Shown: positions 1 through 7,417, counted from the first letter of the stretch. The stretch is DNA of 8,212 bases from CALMFT01 sp041674565 (GCA_041674565.1 JBAYVQ010000040.1:1-8212), one strand, 5' to 3'. Notes: generated by a model from the sequence alone, not told the origin. Translations and numbers: made by a program.

Positions 1-4
1 TACA

Positions 5-322
5 ATGCAACACCCAAATCAAATCAATGAAGGTAGATATCCTACCTACAAAAAAGATGCAACGACCACTATGAAAAGCTTGATGGAAGCGCTAGAGCAA
101 GACCCTTTGAATGTAAGATTCTATTTGCCAGCGCTCACCGAATTATCTAAACGGAGCAGTATTGAAGAACTGGACTCATTGTTGCCCGAATTGCAGAGAT
201 CTTTGAGAGAGCAAGCTTTATACCAAAGCTCTGGTTATGATGAAAGCGTAAGAAGATACGTGAAACAACTTACGACATTGTTTAGCGCAGTACTTGCCGA
301 TTCATCTGGGCAAACCCACTAA
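5..322 (+). CDS. Short helical hypothetical protein, possibly 5'-truncated by the window edge
   Basis: I do not recognise this 105-residue protein. It is rich in Leu, Glu, Arg and Ser, and looks mostly helical: residues about 23-50 and 55-100 have the spacing of amphipathic helices (for example LEQDPLNVRFYLPALTELSK). There is no signal peptide, membrane segment or cysteine. It contains only three glycines, none of them encoded by TGA. The ATG at 5 is the first in the window, but the frame is open to the window edge, so this could be the C-terminus of a longer protein. Its TAA (320-322) overlaps the TAG of the opposite-strand metallopeptidase (319-321 on plus), so the two genes share a 4-bp CTAA end. 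No terminator hairpin is visible at this junction. Function unknown. Confidence 0.5.
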   Translation: MQHPNQINEGRYPTYKKDATTTMKSLMEALEQDPLNVRFYLPALTELSKRSSIEELDSLLPELQRSLREQALYQSSGYDESVRRYVKQLTTLFSAVLADSSGQTH

Positions 323-1284
323 AACCTTGTAGTATCATATGGTCTGAAATCTCGTTTGTACTGTTCAAATTGGGATTTCTTTTTTTCTCCATTATTTAGA
401 TATTGTCCGCCAAAAATACTATCAATAAAATTATATTTTGCCAATAAGGCATCAGATTGTTTTGTGAGTTCTTGAAAGATACTTTTGTAGTTGAGATAGA
501 AGTTTATGGTTTCGGCAAAGTCCTCAAATATGTCGCTCATACTATATCCAGATACAAAATCTTTGTATGTCGCGCTTCTGGATCTGGTGTTTTCGTTGAT
601 CCAGCTGATGCTGTAAAAATCTATAGATGGATCATCTATAGCAAAAACTTTTTTCCCGAATTCTGTGTATACGTTGTTTTTCAAATAGCTGTTTTGACCC
701 TCTAGATTTCTAAAATCTACAATATGTCCTAGTTCGTGTACGAGCACTCTTAAGAATTCAGAATATCCATTCATGATTTTGGTATCCAAAACGATCTGAT
801 TGCGAGAGCTATATCATCTGGATTTGCTACTACTAGATCTTACGGTAATATTGTCTACGTAGTCGTTTACTGGTATACCTATATCACTTATTTTTCTTAT
901 GGCGTAAATGATGAGCACCTGATAATATAGTTTTTGTCTATCTGAAAATTCCGAAGAAGTAAAAGTGGTTTTGTTGCATATCGACTTGTATTGCCCACAT
1001 ATGCTCTTGAAGCTCTCTTGAGCAGTAAGGTCGGCTGTAGGATGCAGATCGTTGTCTATGCGAGTTACCATATCTTCTATTGTTTTATCAAAAACGCTAG
1101 TGTCAGATTGGTCTGATGCACGATAAGGAGCAAAGGAAATATACGTATCTTTATTATTAAAGTGGTCACCATGCTGTAGAGTACTGGCTCGATACAATCA
1201 TACGTAAGTAACTATTGCTATGGCAATAGTTTTTGAAATAAATGTAAAAGATAGAGGTAGCGATCTTTTTGCCATGACAGCCAT
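319..1284 (-). CDS. Membrane-anchored HExxH zinc metallopeptidase (321 aa)
   Basis: Seen: reading TGA as Gly joins two standard-code fragments (breaks at 814-816 and 1198-1200) into one 321-residue frame. It starts at ATG 1284 and ends at a TAG on the minus strand. The N-terminus is basic (MAVMAKR), followed by a hydrophobic stretch at about residues 10-31, which is a signal anchor or signal peptide. The motif VHELGHIVDF places HELGH at residues 183-187. A downstream FEDFAE (about 253-258) offers the third zinc ligand, as in gluzincin-type peptidases. The C-terminus is charged, with a Lys-rich stretch. Only two cysteines occur, in ICGQYKSIC, so a disulfide is possible. Inferred: an exported zinc protease acting outside the membrane. 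The exact peptidase family is not identified. ATG 1275 is an alternative start, and the frame is also open upstream to a TTG at 1341. A candidate promoter lies at 1313-1341. No Shine-Dalgarno is visible. Confidence 0.75.
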
Positions 1285-1312
1285 AGTGAAGTAGTAGATA
1301 GTTGCTGTTATG

Positions 1313-1341
1313 ACTATACTGATGCTTCATTCTGAAAGCAA
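1313..1341 (-). promoter_or_regulatory. Candidate sigma70-type promoter for the metallopeptidase gene
   Basis: On the minus strand TTGCTT (plus 1336-1341) is followed after 17 nt by TATAGT (plus 1313-1318). The -35 matches TTGACA at three of six positions, and the -10 matches TATAAT at five of six. Transcription would begin near 1306, giving a leader of about 20 nt before ATG 1284. In this AT-rich DNA a chance match is possible. Confidence 0.35.
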
Positions 1342-1442
1342 TTTTTCCGCCCAAAGCTGCCTTTTGTGCCCTATCTACTGTTTGACATTTTTTAGCAAAT
1401 CATTATGTAGACGCTGTTTCATTTGATCTCTATCTGCTTATT

Positions 1443-2459
1443 TTGAAATCTACAAAAATACCCTTCATCTCCAAGAGTCAGTCTTCATTTCAGGCAAAGT
1501 TTGTATCAGAGTATCTTCGATATGGCATACTGATGTTGGTTTTTGTATTTTTCTTAGTGAATGGTGTAGTGCAAAATGGTTGGTACTTTGTACAATGATT
1601 GTTTGCAAAACAAGTAAGATATGCGGTAGGGCAGCAAGTGCAACTGGAGTGAGAGCTGGGACAATCTATTGGGAATGGTCTATTGGAATTCAAACAGGCA
1701 AATGAAAAAAGTTGGTGAGTAAAGAGCAAAGTCATTGATCTAACTAGATATGCTGGTAAGACCATTGTGCAATGAATTATTGTAGACAGCACGGCAGATG
1801 AAAGATATATTGTGGATGTTGCAAGAGTATACCAGATTATCGATAGTAGTAAACCAAACCTTCTTACCAAATATTACGATATCTGATTGTGATTGTATTT
1901 GGATGTGAGCGATGATGAAAATTATTTTCTCGATACGGATGAACAGCAAAATATCTTCGTGAAAGATATCAGGATTTTTCGCCCCACTATGAAAATCACT
2001 CAATTTCGATGTGACGATAAACAGTCCGATACTGATTGTGTGGGTATTATCCAAACTGCCGAAAAGCAATGAACCTACGATACATTTATCTCTCTCAATG
2101 GCTTAAGATACGTGAAAGTCGCAGAGGGGAAGCGATTTGTGGATGATAAGCAAGGTAGAGGCTACCACATTGCTGTGAGCAATGATAAAGCAATGTACTA
2201 TCTGAGTAGATTTGTTTTCCTTTTGGATAAACAATATATAAGCTGAAAAATTTACGATAGATTGGATACAATTTGCAAAGACAATGAGCTCACCATGGCT
2301 ATACCAGAATCATTTGAACTAAAAACCCTCAATAATAACTGGTTTGCTATTATTAAGGGTAAGACTGCGGCCTGAGCCAGTGTGCAATGTGAACTATTTC
2401 TTGATGATAGCAGTAAACAAAATTTGAATATCCAGCTGGCTAATATGTTGCCACTATAG
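1443..2459 (+). CDS. Single-span membrane-anchored hypothetical protein (about 338 aa, nine in-frame UGA)
   Basis: No family recognised. The frame runs uninterrupted by TAA or TAG to a TAG at 2457-2459 and contains nine TGA codons read as Gly. A TTG at 1443 gives a basic N-terminus (KSTKIPFISK) followed by one hydrophobic span at about residues 27-44 (YGILMLVFVFFLVNGVV). The remaining 290 residues look like a soluble extracytoplasmic domain. The first ATG, at 1533, falls inside the hydrophobic span and would remove the charged flank, so I prefer the TTG, though this is uncertain. The domain is rich in Asp, Gln, Ile and Val and looks mixed alpha/beta. It has four cysteines (CDDKQSDTDC, TICKD, VQCEL), an even number compatible with disulfides. 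A perfect TTGACA at 1382-1387 precedes it, with only a poor -10 (TATGTA, 1404-1409). It ends 13 nt from the converging gene, with no terminator between them. Confidence 0.65.
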
Positions 2460-2472
2460 TTGTATGGCATTC

Positions 2473-2964
2473 TTATTCAACACTGCCTCCCTCAAGGGCG
2501 AAGATGAGATTAAATTTTGTTTGTTTTGTATCAGCATGATCGATATATCCCTCTAGCTCAATTTTTCCATTTTTGAGAAGACGTATCTCCGTGTACAGGC
2601 CATTCACCAAATCCCTACTGCGCATACTCAAATCGCTCTTGTCTGCAAAAAGTTGAATAAGCGTGCCAGTGGGATTGACTGACGTATATTCCTCTTGTGC
2701 GACTGCACAATGCTCTGGTGGACACTGAGGATTATTGGGATCTGGGTAGTTGCAGATTGTGACTTGTCTAGCAGCACTGTCTATTGGCGAGTTGCACTCT
2801 TGTGCATTGTATGTGCCCACTGGATCATCGCTGTGCTCTCCTCACATGTCATGTTGTATTGCTTCAATAATCTGCTTCAATATACTTTGTAATCAGGTCA
2901 GGTTGGTCGTTTTGTTGCCTCCCTTTTTGCTCAAAAAATCAAAATACATACTCTCTTTGTTCAT
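2473..2964 (-). CDS. Hypothetical 163-aa protein with a four-Cys central segment
   Basis: Not recognised. The frame from ATG 2964 to TAA 2473-2475 carries two TGA codons read as Gly (plus 2842-2844 and 2893-2895). Without them only the last 115 residues would be seen, from a spurious GTG. The N-terminal 50 residues are Lys/Asn-rich with a short helix (LKQIIEAIQHDM). A central segment holds four cysteines and several prolines (TICNYPDPNNPQCPPEHCA). The C-terminal 70 residues look like beta strands ending in NLIFALEGGSVE. No signal peptide or membrane span is apparent, so whether the cysteines form disulfides or bind metal is open. It lies 5 nt downstream of the three-span membrane protein gene on the same strand, so the two are very likely co-transcribed and may act together. 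Confidence 0.65.
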
Positions 2965-2969
2965 AGTGC

Positions 2970-3350
2970 TTATATTACATAGTAAATGTTTATCAATGCT
3001 AAGGCTGTGCCAAGTACAAGTCCAAAAACAAGTGCAGTAGCGTAGATGCTGTTGGTCTTATTGGTAGTGTCATCATATCTACTTAGTCGCAATGATCAGA
3101 TGAGGTAGCCCACCATGATACCGCAAAGGATCATGTATCATGGCATAGTTATTTTTTGGATCATGAGATATTGATTGTCATCAAACACGAGTCTGCCTCT
3201 GCTGAAAAACAATCCTAGCAATATAGTAACCAAAAAAAATACTATTTTCATAATCTCATAAAAGATAACCATGGAGCTCTTCAATAATAAATGAATTGCG
3301 ATATTGTGATAATGTATGATAACCAGATCACTATAAGAAAACTCCCTCAT
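2970..3350 (-). CDS. Small three-span membrane protein (126 aa), first gene of a two-gene operon
   Basis: Not recognised as a named family. The frame from ATG 3350 to TAA 2970-2972 includes two TGA codons read as Gly (residues 71 and 85). Under the standard code the protein would stop after 70 residues, just before its second membrane span. Predicted spans are residues about 28-49 (VIFYEIMKIVFFLVTILLGL), 68-87 and 102-125. Both UGA-encoded glycines lie in span 2, in the kind of positions where helices pack. A polar Arg/Asp/Asn/Thr loop (about 88-100) separates spans 2 and 3. It looks like an integral inner-membrane subunit or scaffold. Its start is only 32 nt from the divergent UvrB-like gene, so its promoter must lie close to or inside that gene. 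A minus-strand TATAAT is present at 3432-3437, and a weaker TACAGT at 3358-3363 sits 7 nt before the ATG. Confidence 0.65.
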
Positions 3351-3382
3351 GATTTCAACTGTAAATTACGTATGAAATAACT

Positions 3383-4174
3383 ATGCTTCCTATTATGTCT
3401 GATCTATTCACTACGTATCCCAATCTTTCAGATTATATTTGATCTTGAGAACTGTCCAATGGACCTGTTTTTATCGATCACTTATTTGAGAAAATAAATC
3501 ATCATATCGGCAAAGGAGGTAAGATACTTTTACTTGCACTTACCAAAAAGTCATCAGAAGAGATCAGTAATTTTCTTATTTCCAAGTGATATAAAACATT
3601 CTATTTGCATAGTGAAATTGACACGATGCAGCGCTGGGAAATTATCAAGAAGCTGCGTTCTGGAGAGATAGATATTTTGGTATGAGTGAACTTACTACGT
3701 GAAGGTATTGATTTGCCAGAGGTAACATTTATTGGTATCTTGGATGCAGATAAGGAGTGATTTTTGAGATCTACTACGTCTTTGGTGCAGATTATTGGGC
3801 GTGCTGCTCGTAATCCCGATAGCGAAGTAGTGCTGTATGGCGACAATATCACCGAGAGTATGATCAAAGCGCTGCGAGAGACATATCGCAGGAGATCTGT
3901 GCAAATGTCTTACAACAAAAAACACCGCATTGATCCCAAAAAAGCCATTAGTAATGTGAAGGCTATTGAAGCGGTAAAGACTGATGATGTGTTGGTTCAA
4001 GATTTTCATAGCCTCACCAGAGGCAAAAATAAGAAACTCAAAAGATTAACGAAGGCGGAAAAGGGGATTATTTTGCAAGAATTGAGAAAGGAGATGGAGG
4101 CTGCTATTGCAAGTCGAGAATTCGAGAAGGCAGCAGTAGTTAGAGATCAAATAAGAGAAATGGAAAAAGAATAA
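3383..4174 (+). CDS. uvrB: Isolated C-terminal third of UvrB (helicase domain plus UVR motif), N-terminus absent
   Basis: UvrB is the damage-verifying helicase of nucleotide excision repair, usually about 660-680 residues. Here only about 263 residues exist. Seen: RYLHSDID-like YLHSEIDTMQ (about 73-82), VGVNLLREGID (100-110, helicase motif V), ILDADKEGFLRS (about 120-131), QIIGRAARN (136-144, motif VI), then a C-terminal UVR motif (about 229-263, with EFEKAAVVRDQIREME). All the N-terminal portion, including Walker A and the DNA-gripping beta-hairpin, is missing. Upstream DNA encodes opposite-strand genes, and the frame closes at a TAA (3362-3364). Five TGA codons are read as Gly, and those at 3683 and 3758 fall on invariant UvrB glycines. 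It cannot act as UvrB alone. It may be a remnant, a standalone helicase-domain/UVR protein or an assembly join. ATG 3395 is an alternative start. bdbC follows after 45 nt. Confidence 0.85.
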
Positions 4175-4219
4175 TTGATAATCTGATAGTATAGGACTTT
4201 ATTACATTATGATACGTTA

Positions 4220-4708
4220 ATGACGCGTAAACAATATCTACTATTACGAATAATATTCATATTGGCTGCTTTGAGTGCTGTGGGTTCTTTGTATGTAGGA
4301 TCTTTCGGTGACCCTGTAATGAACTGGCAATTGGGTAGTTGGCGAAATCCGGCCAATGCTATCGTACCATGCAACTTGTGTCGATATATCAGAGCGTTTA
4401 CGTATCCTGCAGTGTTGGTGTCTGCAGTAGGTATCGTCCGTAAAGATGTGGGATCAATCTACTCACTTATACGACTAGCTATACTTTCACTTTTGTTTTG
4501 TGCATACAAATATGCTCTAGAGATGTGATTATTGCTCAACACTGGTGACTCGTTTTTGTGTACCAATAGTAGTGTAGATTGCGCTGATGCCAAACCAATA
4601 TATTTTGGATTTATTACGCTAGCACTCATGGGGTTGGTCGTAAATGTCATTGTTATCATATGTGGTTATTTGTTTTTGCGTGACAATAAAAAACATCCTA
4701 TTCACTAA
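4220..4708 (+). CDS. bdbC: BdbC/DsbB-family disulfide-bond oxidoreductase (162 aa)
   Basis: DsbB/BdbC proteins sit in the cytoplasmic membrane and reoxidise a thioredoxin-like partner using quinone, driving disulfide formation in exported proteins. Seen: four hydrophobic spans (about 6-27, 60-76, 79-99 and 126-153). The redox pair Cys51/Cys54 lies in PCNLCRYIR, closely matching the family PCxLCxxxR. A second pair, Cys114/Cys121, lies in the loop before the last span (CTNSSVDC), and the following IYFGFITLALMGL resembles the BdbC C-terminus. Length fits the family (about 140-180). A single TGA (4526-4528) is read as Gly after span 3; under the standard code the protein would lose its second Cys pair and last span. 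No DsbA/BdbD partner gene is visible in the window. The next gene, 14 nt downstream, encodes a predicted secreted protein with four cysteines, a plausible substrate. TATGAT at 4208-4213 lies 6 nt before the ATG. Confidence 0.88.
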
Positions 4709-4722
4709 TATAACTCGTTTGT

Positions 4723-5817
4723 ATGGATAGAAGAGATGCTATAAAGTTGCTTGCAATATGAGCCTCGTCGCTACTTGTGCCGCCAAAATGATCATGGGGC
4801 CACGATCTACGACATGCGTTAGAGACGGACAACAATGCTACTCTCATTACTGATTTTGTAAAAAATACTAATGCGACTACAACTGTTGGTGTTCAGCATC
4901 GGTTGTCCGCAAACGGTTTGTCGCGTATTACCAATAACTCAATAGTAAGGTCGATCATATTTCGTTCTTACAGTGATCAATGAAACTACTCTTTTGTTTC
5001 CGCTCTGCAGGCCCAGTATGGGGATACCGCGGAGTGGTTTTTGTATAAGTTGGTGGTGGAAAAGATAACACAAGAATTTGCCAAAAGCCGTTGGACCAAT
5101 GCAAATGGAGAAATTGTTGTACCAACCAAGCAGTTGTTTGTGGATCTTGCAAGTCGTTTCACGCGAAATGACTTGATAACATTTGCAAAGTCGTGTGGTC
5201 TGGATACCGAGCATACCAAAAAGAAACTATCCTCCAAAAATGACTATAATTGGACTGCATGAACTCAGCTTATCAAAAAATATTGACACGAATTTGTGCC
5301 CTATAACATGGTACACCAAAAACTGTTATGATTGGGTCTTGTCGACATTAGTTCAAGTTATAAAGGTGCCACAGAAGACGGTTCTAGTATGCATTATCTT
5401 AGAACATGACTAGAAATCAAGAAGAAAACTCATGATGTATTCTGCTCTTTCCTCATCAAGTTTAAGGCTTTTGCTTCACAGTATGGAGGTGCCCGTGTGG
5501 TAGTAAGAGGTGCAAGGGAATTTGGGCACGCATATGATCGTTACTTTGACCATTCCAAAGAACACTTTGGTAGACCCTTGTCCAATATGCCACAAAAAGC
5601 GACCTACGATTCTCATGAATTGGGCAATTGTATAGATTTGAGAGCATCTGGCCCAGATGGCATCGTACTGTACGAATATTTCAGAAAACATACTAAAGGA
5701 CAACTAATACGCCAAGGTACAAGACAGATGTTTGTAGATGGGGATTGTTCTTTTGCTTTCATGTACCATGGATGAGATCCTATGGGTGGCCATGTTCATA
5801 CCTGGATGTGATCATAA
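4723..5817 (+). CDS. Secreted M15/LAS-type zinc peptidase (probable peptidoglycan peptidase, 364 aa)
   Basis: Seen: one frame with nine TGA codons read as Gly, ending at TAA 5815-5817. The N-terminus MDRRDAIKLLAIGASSLL is a signal peptide with two arginines placed as in twin-arginine signals. Near the C-terminus SHELGNCIDLRA gives His298 and Asp305 in the SxHxxGxxxDL pattern of LAS/M15 metallopeptidases (VanY- and MepA-like). A terminal GGHVHTW (His357, His359) supplies the remaining zinc and catalytic histidines. The family cleaves peptide crosslinks or termini in cell-wall peptidoglycan. The roughly 230 residues between signal and catalytic domain are unassigned, mostly helical and Lys/Asn/Thr-rich, and could be a targeting domain. 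Cys count is four, compatible with disulfides made through the adjacent BdbC. Context: it is the last gene before the terminator at 5856-5883 and probably shares a transcript with bdbC. Family assignment rests on spacing of a few residues. Confidence 0.65.
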
Positions 5818-5834
5818 GATTATCCTACTTAATA

Positions 5835-5860
5835 TTGACATATAGGTATATTTATATAAT
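5835..5860 (+). promoter_or_regulatory. Candidate promoter overlapping a terminator hairpin, upstream of the solenoid gene
   Basis: A perfect TTGACA (5835-5840) is followed by a perfect TATAAT (5855-5860), but the spacer is only 14 nt rather than about 17, which weakens the call. The TATAAT overlaps the 5' arm of the terminator stem. A transcript starting near 5867 would lack the hairpin's left arm and so escape termination, then reach ATG 5903 after about 36 nt. Confidence 0.3.
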
Positions 5861-5883
5861 CTGAATCATTCAGGTTATTTTTT
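5856..5883 (+). terminator. Rho-independent terminator after the M15-type peptidase gene
   Basis: ATAATCTGAA (5856-5865), a 3-nt TCA loop and TTCAGGTTAT (5869-5878) form a 10-bp stem with one G-U pair. The T-run at 5878-5883 follows immediately. It ends the bdbC/M15 transcript about 40 nt after the TAA at 5817. Confidence 0.75.
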
Positions 5884-5902
5884 ATATTATTGTTTGTGCG
5901 AA

Positions 5903-7372
5903 ATGTTGAGTAAAAGAGAGATAGACAGAATCGAGAATCTAAATCTAGGTACCTTGGGTATAGAGGGTGGCGATAAAATAATGGTGAGTTCTATCATAAG
6001 TAAACTTAAGAAGGCTTTTGCAGATAGAAATGAAAAAGACTTTGCACAGCTCCATAAAGAGTTTTATGAGTACATGTACTGGTGCGATAAGGAGCTCGAG
6101 ATAGCTGCACTCTTGGGCTCTAGTGAACACATCCCTGATGAGGCATACGATACATTTTTGGCAACGGGTGCTATAGATAAGCAGTATCTTGCTGTCATCG
6201 CGGGTAATATTTTTGATAAAAGACCTCTCAAACCTAGAGAGCAGATTATTTATAATACTCGCAAGGCCGAGATTGATGCGCTTGTTGCAAAGTCTCGTCA
6301 GGGCACCGCTACGGCACATCCTACAGTAAGAACTCAGAAACCTTCATCTGGTGCTAGTACAAATAATAGTAAGACTGGAGGCAAGATAGACTATGCAAAA
6401 ATAGATAGAAGCGCTTTCCTCAAGCAAGCAAGAGAAGCTGAGCTGAATGGTTTTGCGGCATATGGAGCTATCAGCGCAATGCGAGGAGGTGATAAGCGTT
6501 GTGAGGGCAATTGTTCTTCGGTATCCCTTACGGGATCCTGAAATGTAACTGTTGACGGTGTCGTCTATGGAGATATCCAACTAACTGCTAGTGGATATGT
6601 GAAAGCCAATGCACTCAAGGGAACTGCTGCTATTCAGGGATCATGAGACATTATCATTTCTCATATACTCGCAGGATCAAAAATTAGTATACAAGGCAGC
6701 GGGGACTTCATTGGTAAAAATAACTATGATACACTTATGGTGACTTTACAGTGAAGGGGCGATGTAAAAATAAAAAACAATTATGGTAAGATAGTATTGA
6801 GGTCATCAGCTGGTGGTGACTTTTACTTATGAGACAAGATACTAGAAGCTTGACTAGTATTTGATGGTCAACAAATATATGAAGAAAACGGTACTATCTA
6901 TATAGAGTATGTTGGTCCAGGCAATGAAAGTAACTCATTACAAGCAAAAAAAAAGACGAGTGACAAGACTAGCGCATTTGTCTCCTGAGTGTCTAATATA
7001 CTTATAGGCTGAGTAATGGATATTGATGCTGATGTTGTGATAGGAGATACTACTGTTTCTCACTTCAATATTGGTGGCAACTCTTTCCGTGTCCAACATT
7101 TCAACACGTCATGAGTGTCTATGATCAATGGTAATGCCTCTTTTGATGGTAAGTCTCTAGACTACTACATAAAAAACGGGAAGTCTACTTTTTTTGGGGT
7201 ACTAAAGGAGGTCTGTGATAGAGTTGGTGTTAACAAGACAATCCAGCAGAACGGTGTTGTGTTGTGTGATTACATCGGAGATAGCTGCAGGGCGTTTAAA
7301 CTTACGAAAGCTTGATTGAGTACCATAGTCGTGATACATGACAATGGTCAGATATTTTATGCAAGAAACTAG
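5903..7372 (+). CDS. Gly-rich beta-solenoid repeat protein, FapA/DUF342- or bactofilin-like (489 aa)
   Basis: Seen: a 489-residue frame with nine TGA codons read as Gly, ending at TAG 7370-7372. It has no signal peptide. Residues 1-135 are charged and mostly helical. A Ser/Thr/Asn/Gln-rich linker (about 136-165) and a short helix follow. From about 205 to 310 lies a ladder of Gly-rich repeats: GSGN (211), ASGY (229), GSGD (246), GSGD (265), GRGD (284), AGGD (303), spaced 17-19 residues and followed by alternating hydrophobic residues (DIIISHI, DVKIKNN). A second Gly/Val/Ile-rich stretch extends to about 410, and the last 85 residues form a different globular part with three cysteines (VCDRVG, VLCDYIGDSC). 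The pattern resembles the solenoids of FapA (DUF342), bactofilins or DUF2807 proteins, so an assembly or scaffold role is possible; this is inference. ATG 5903 is preferred over TTG 5894. Confidence 0.65.
6533..6820 (+). repeat. Six tandem Gly-rich protein repeats of 17-19 residues within the solenoid gene
   Basis: Codons for GSGN, ASGY, GSGD, GSGD, GRGD and AGGD begin at residues 211, 229, 246, 265, 284 and 303, so the last three intervals are each exactly 19. The DNA has diverged although the protein pattern is kept. The equivalent Gly of GSGD is written TGA in one unit (6644-6646) and GGG in the next (6701-6703), which independently supports UGA = Gly. Confidence 0.7.
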
Positions 7373-7393
7373 CATGGTAAAACAGTAGCATAG

Positions 7394-7417
7394 CTCCGAA
7401 CTTGTTCGGAGTTTTTT
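7394..7417 (+). terminator. Strong rho-independent terminator after the solenoid gene
   Basis: CTCCGAA (7394-7400), loop CTTG and TTCGGAG (7405-7411) form a perfect 7-bp GC-rich stem followed by six T residues (7412-7417). It lies 21 nt after the TAG of the solenoid gene. Confidence 0.92.

Noticed and set aside
457..705. Plus-strand open frame inside the metallopeptidase gene
   Set aside because: It is antisense to the HELGH/EDFAE coding sequence and has no recognisable domain.
1490..2069. Minus-strand open frames of 126 and 109 aa opposite the 1443-2459 gene
   Set aside because: They lie antisense to a longer coherent frame with a good membrane anchor, and their translations are Cys/Ser/Thr-rich low-quality shadows.
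3601..4009. Minus-strand open frames opposite the UvrB-like gene
   Set aside because: They overlap the strongest homology-supported coding region in the window on the other strand.
3383..4174. UGA as tryptophan (code 4) or selenocysteine
   Set aside because: The conserved UvrB columns require Gly, TGG is used for Trp in the same gene, and UGA is too frequent and general for selenocysteine.
4939..5237. Three overlapping minus-strand frames opposite the M15-type gene
   Set aside because: Shadows of the plus-strand frame. They are only open because plus-strand codons avoid particular triplets.
5894..5902. TTG start nine bases upstream for the solenoid protein
   Set aside because: An in-frame ATG at 5903 is better, and the extra three residues add nothing recognisable.
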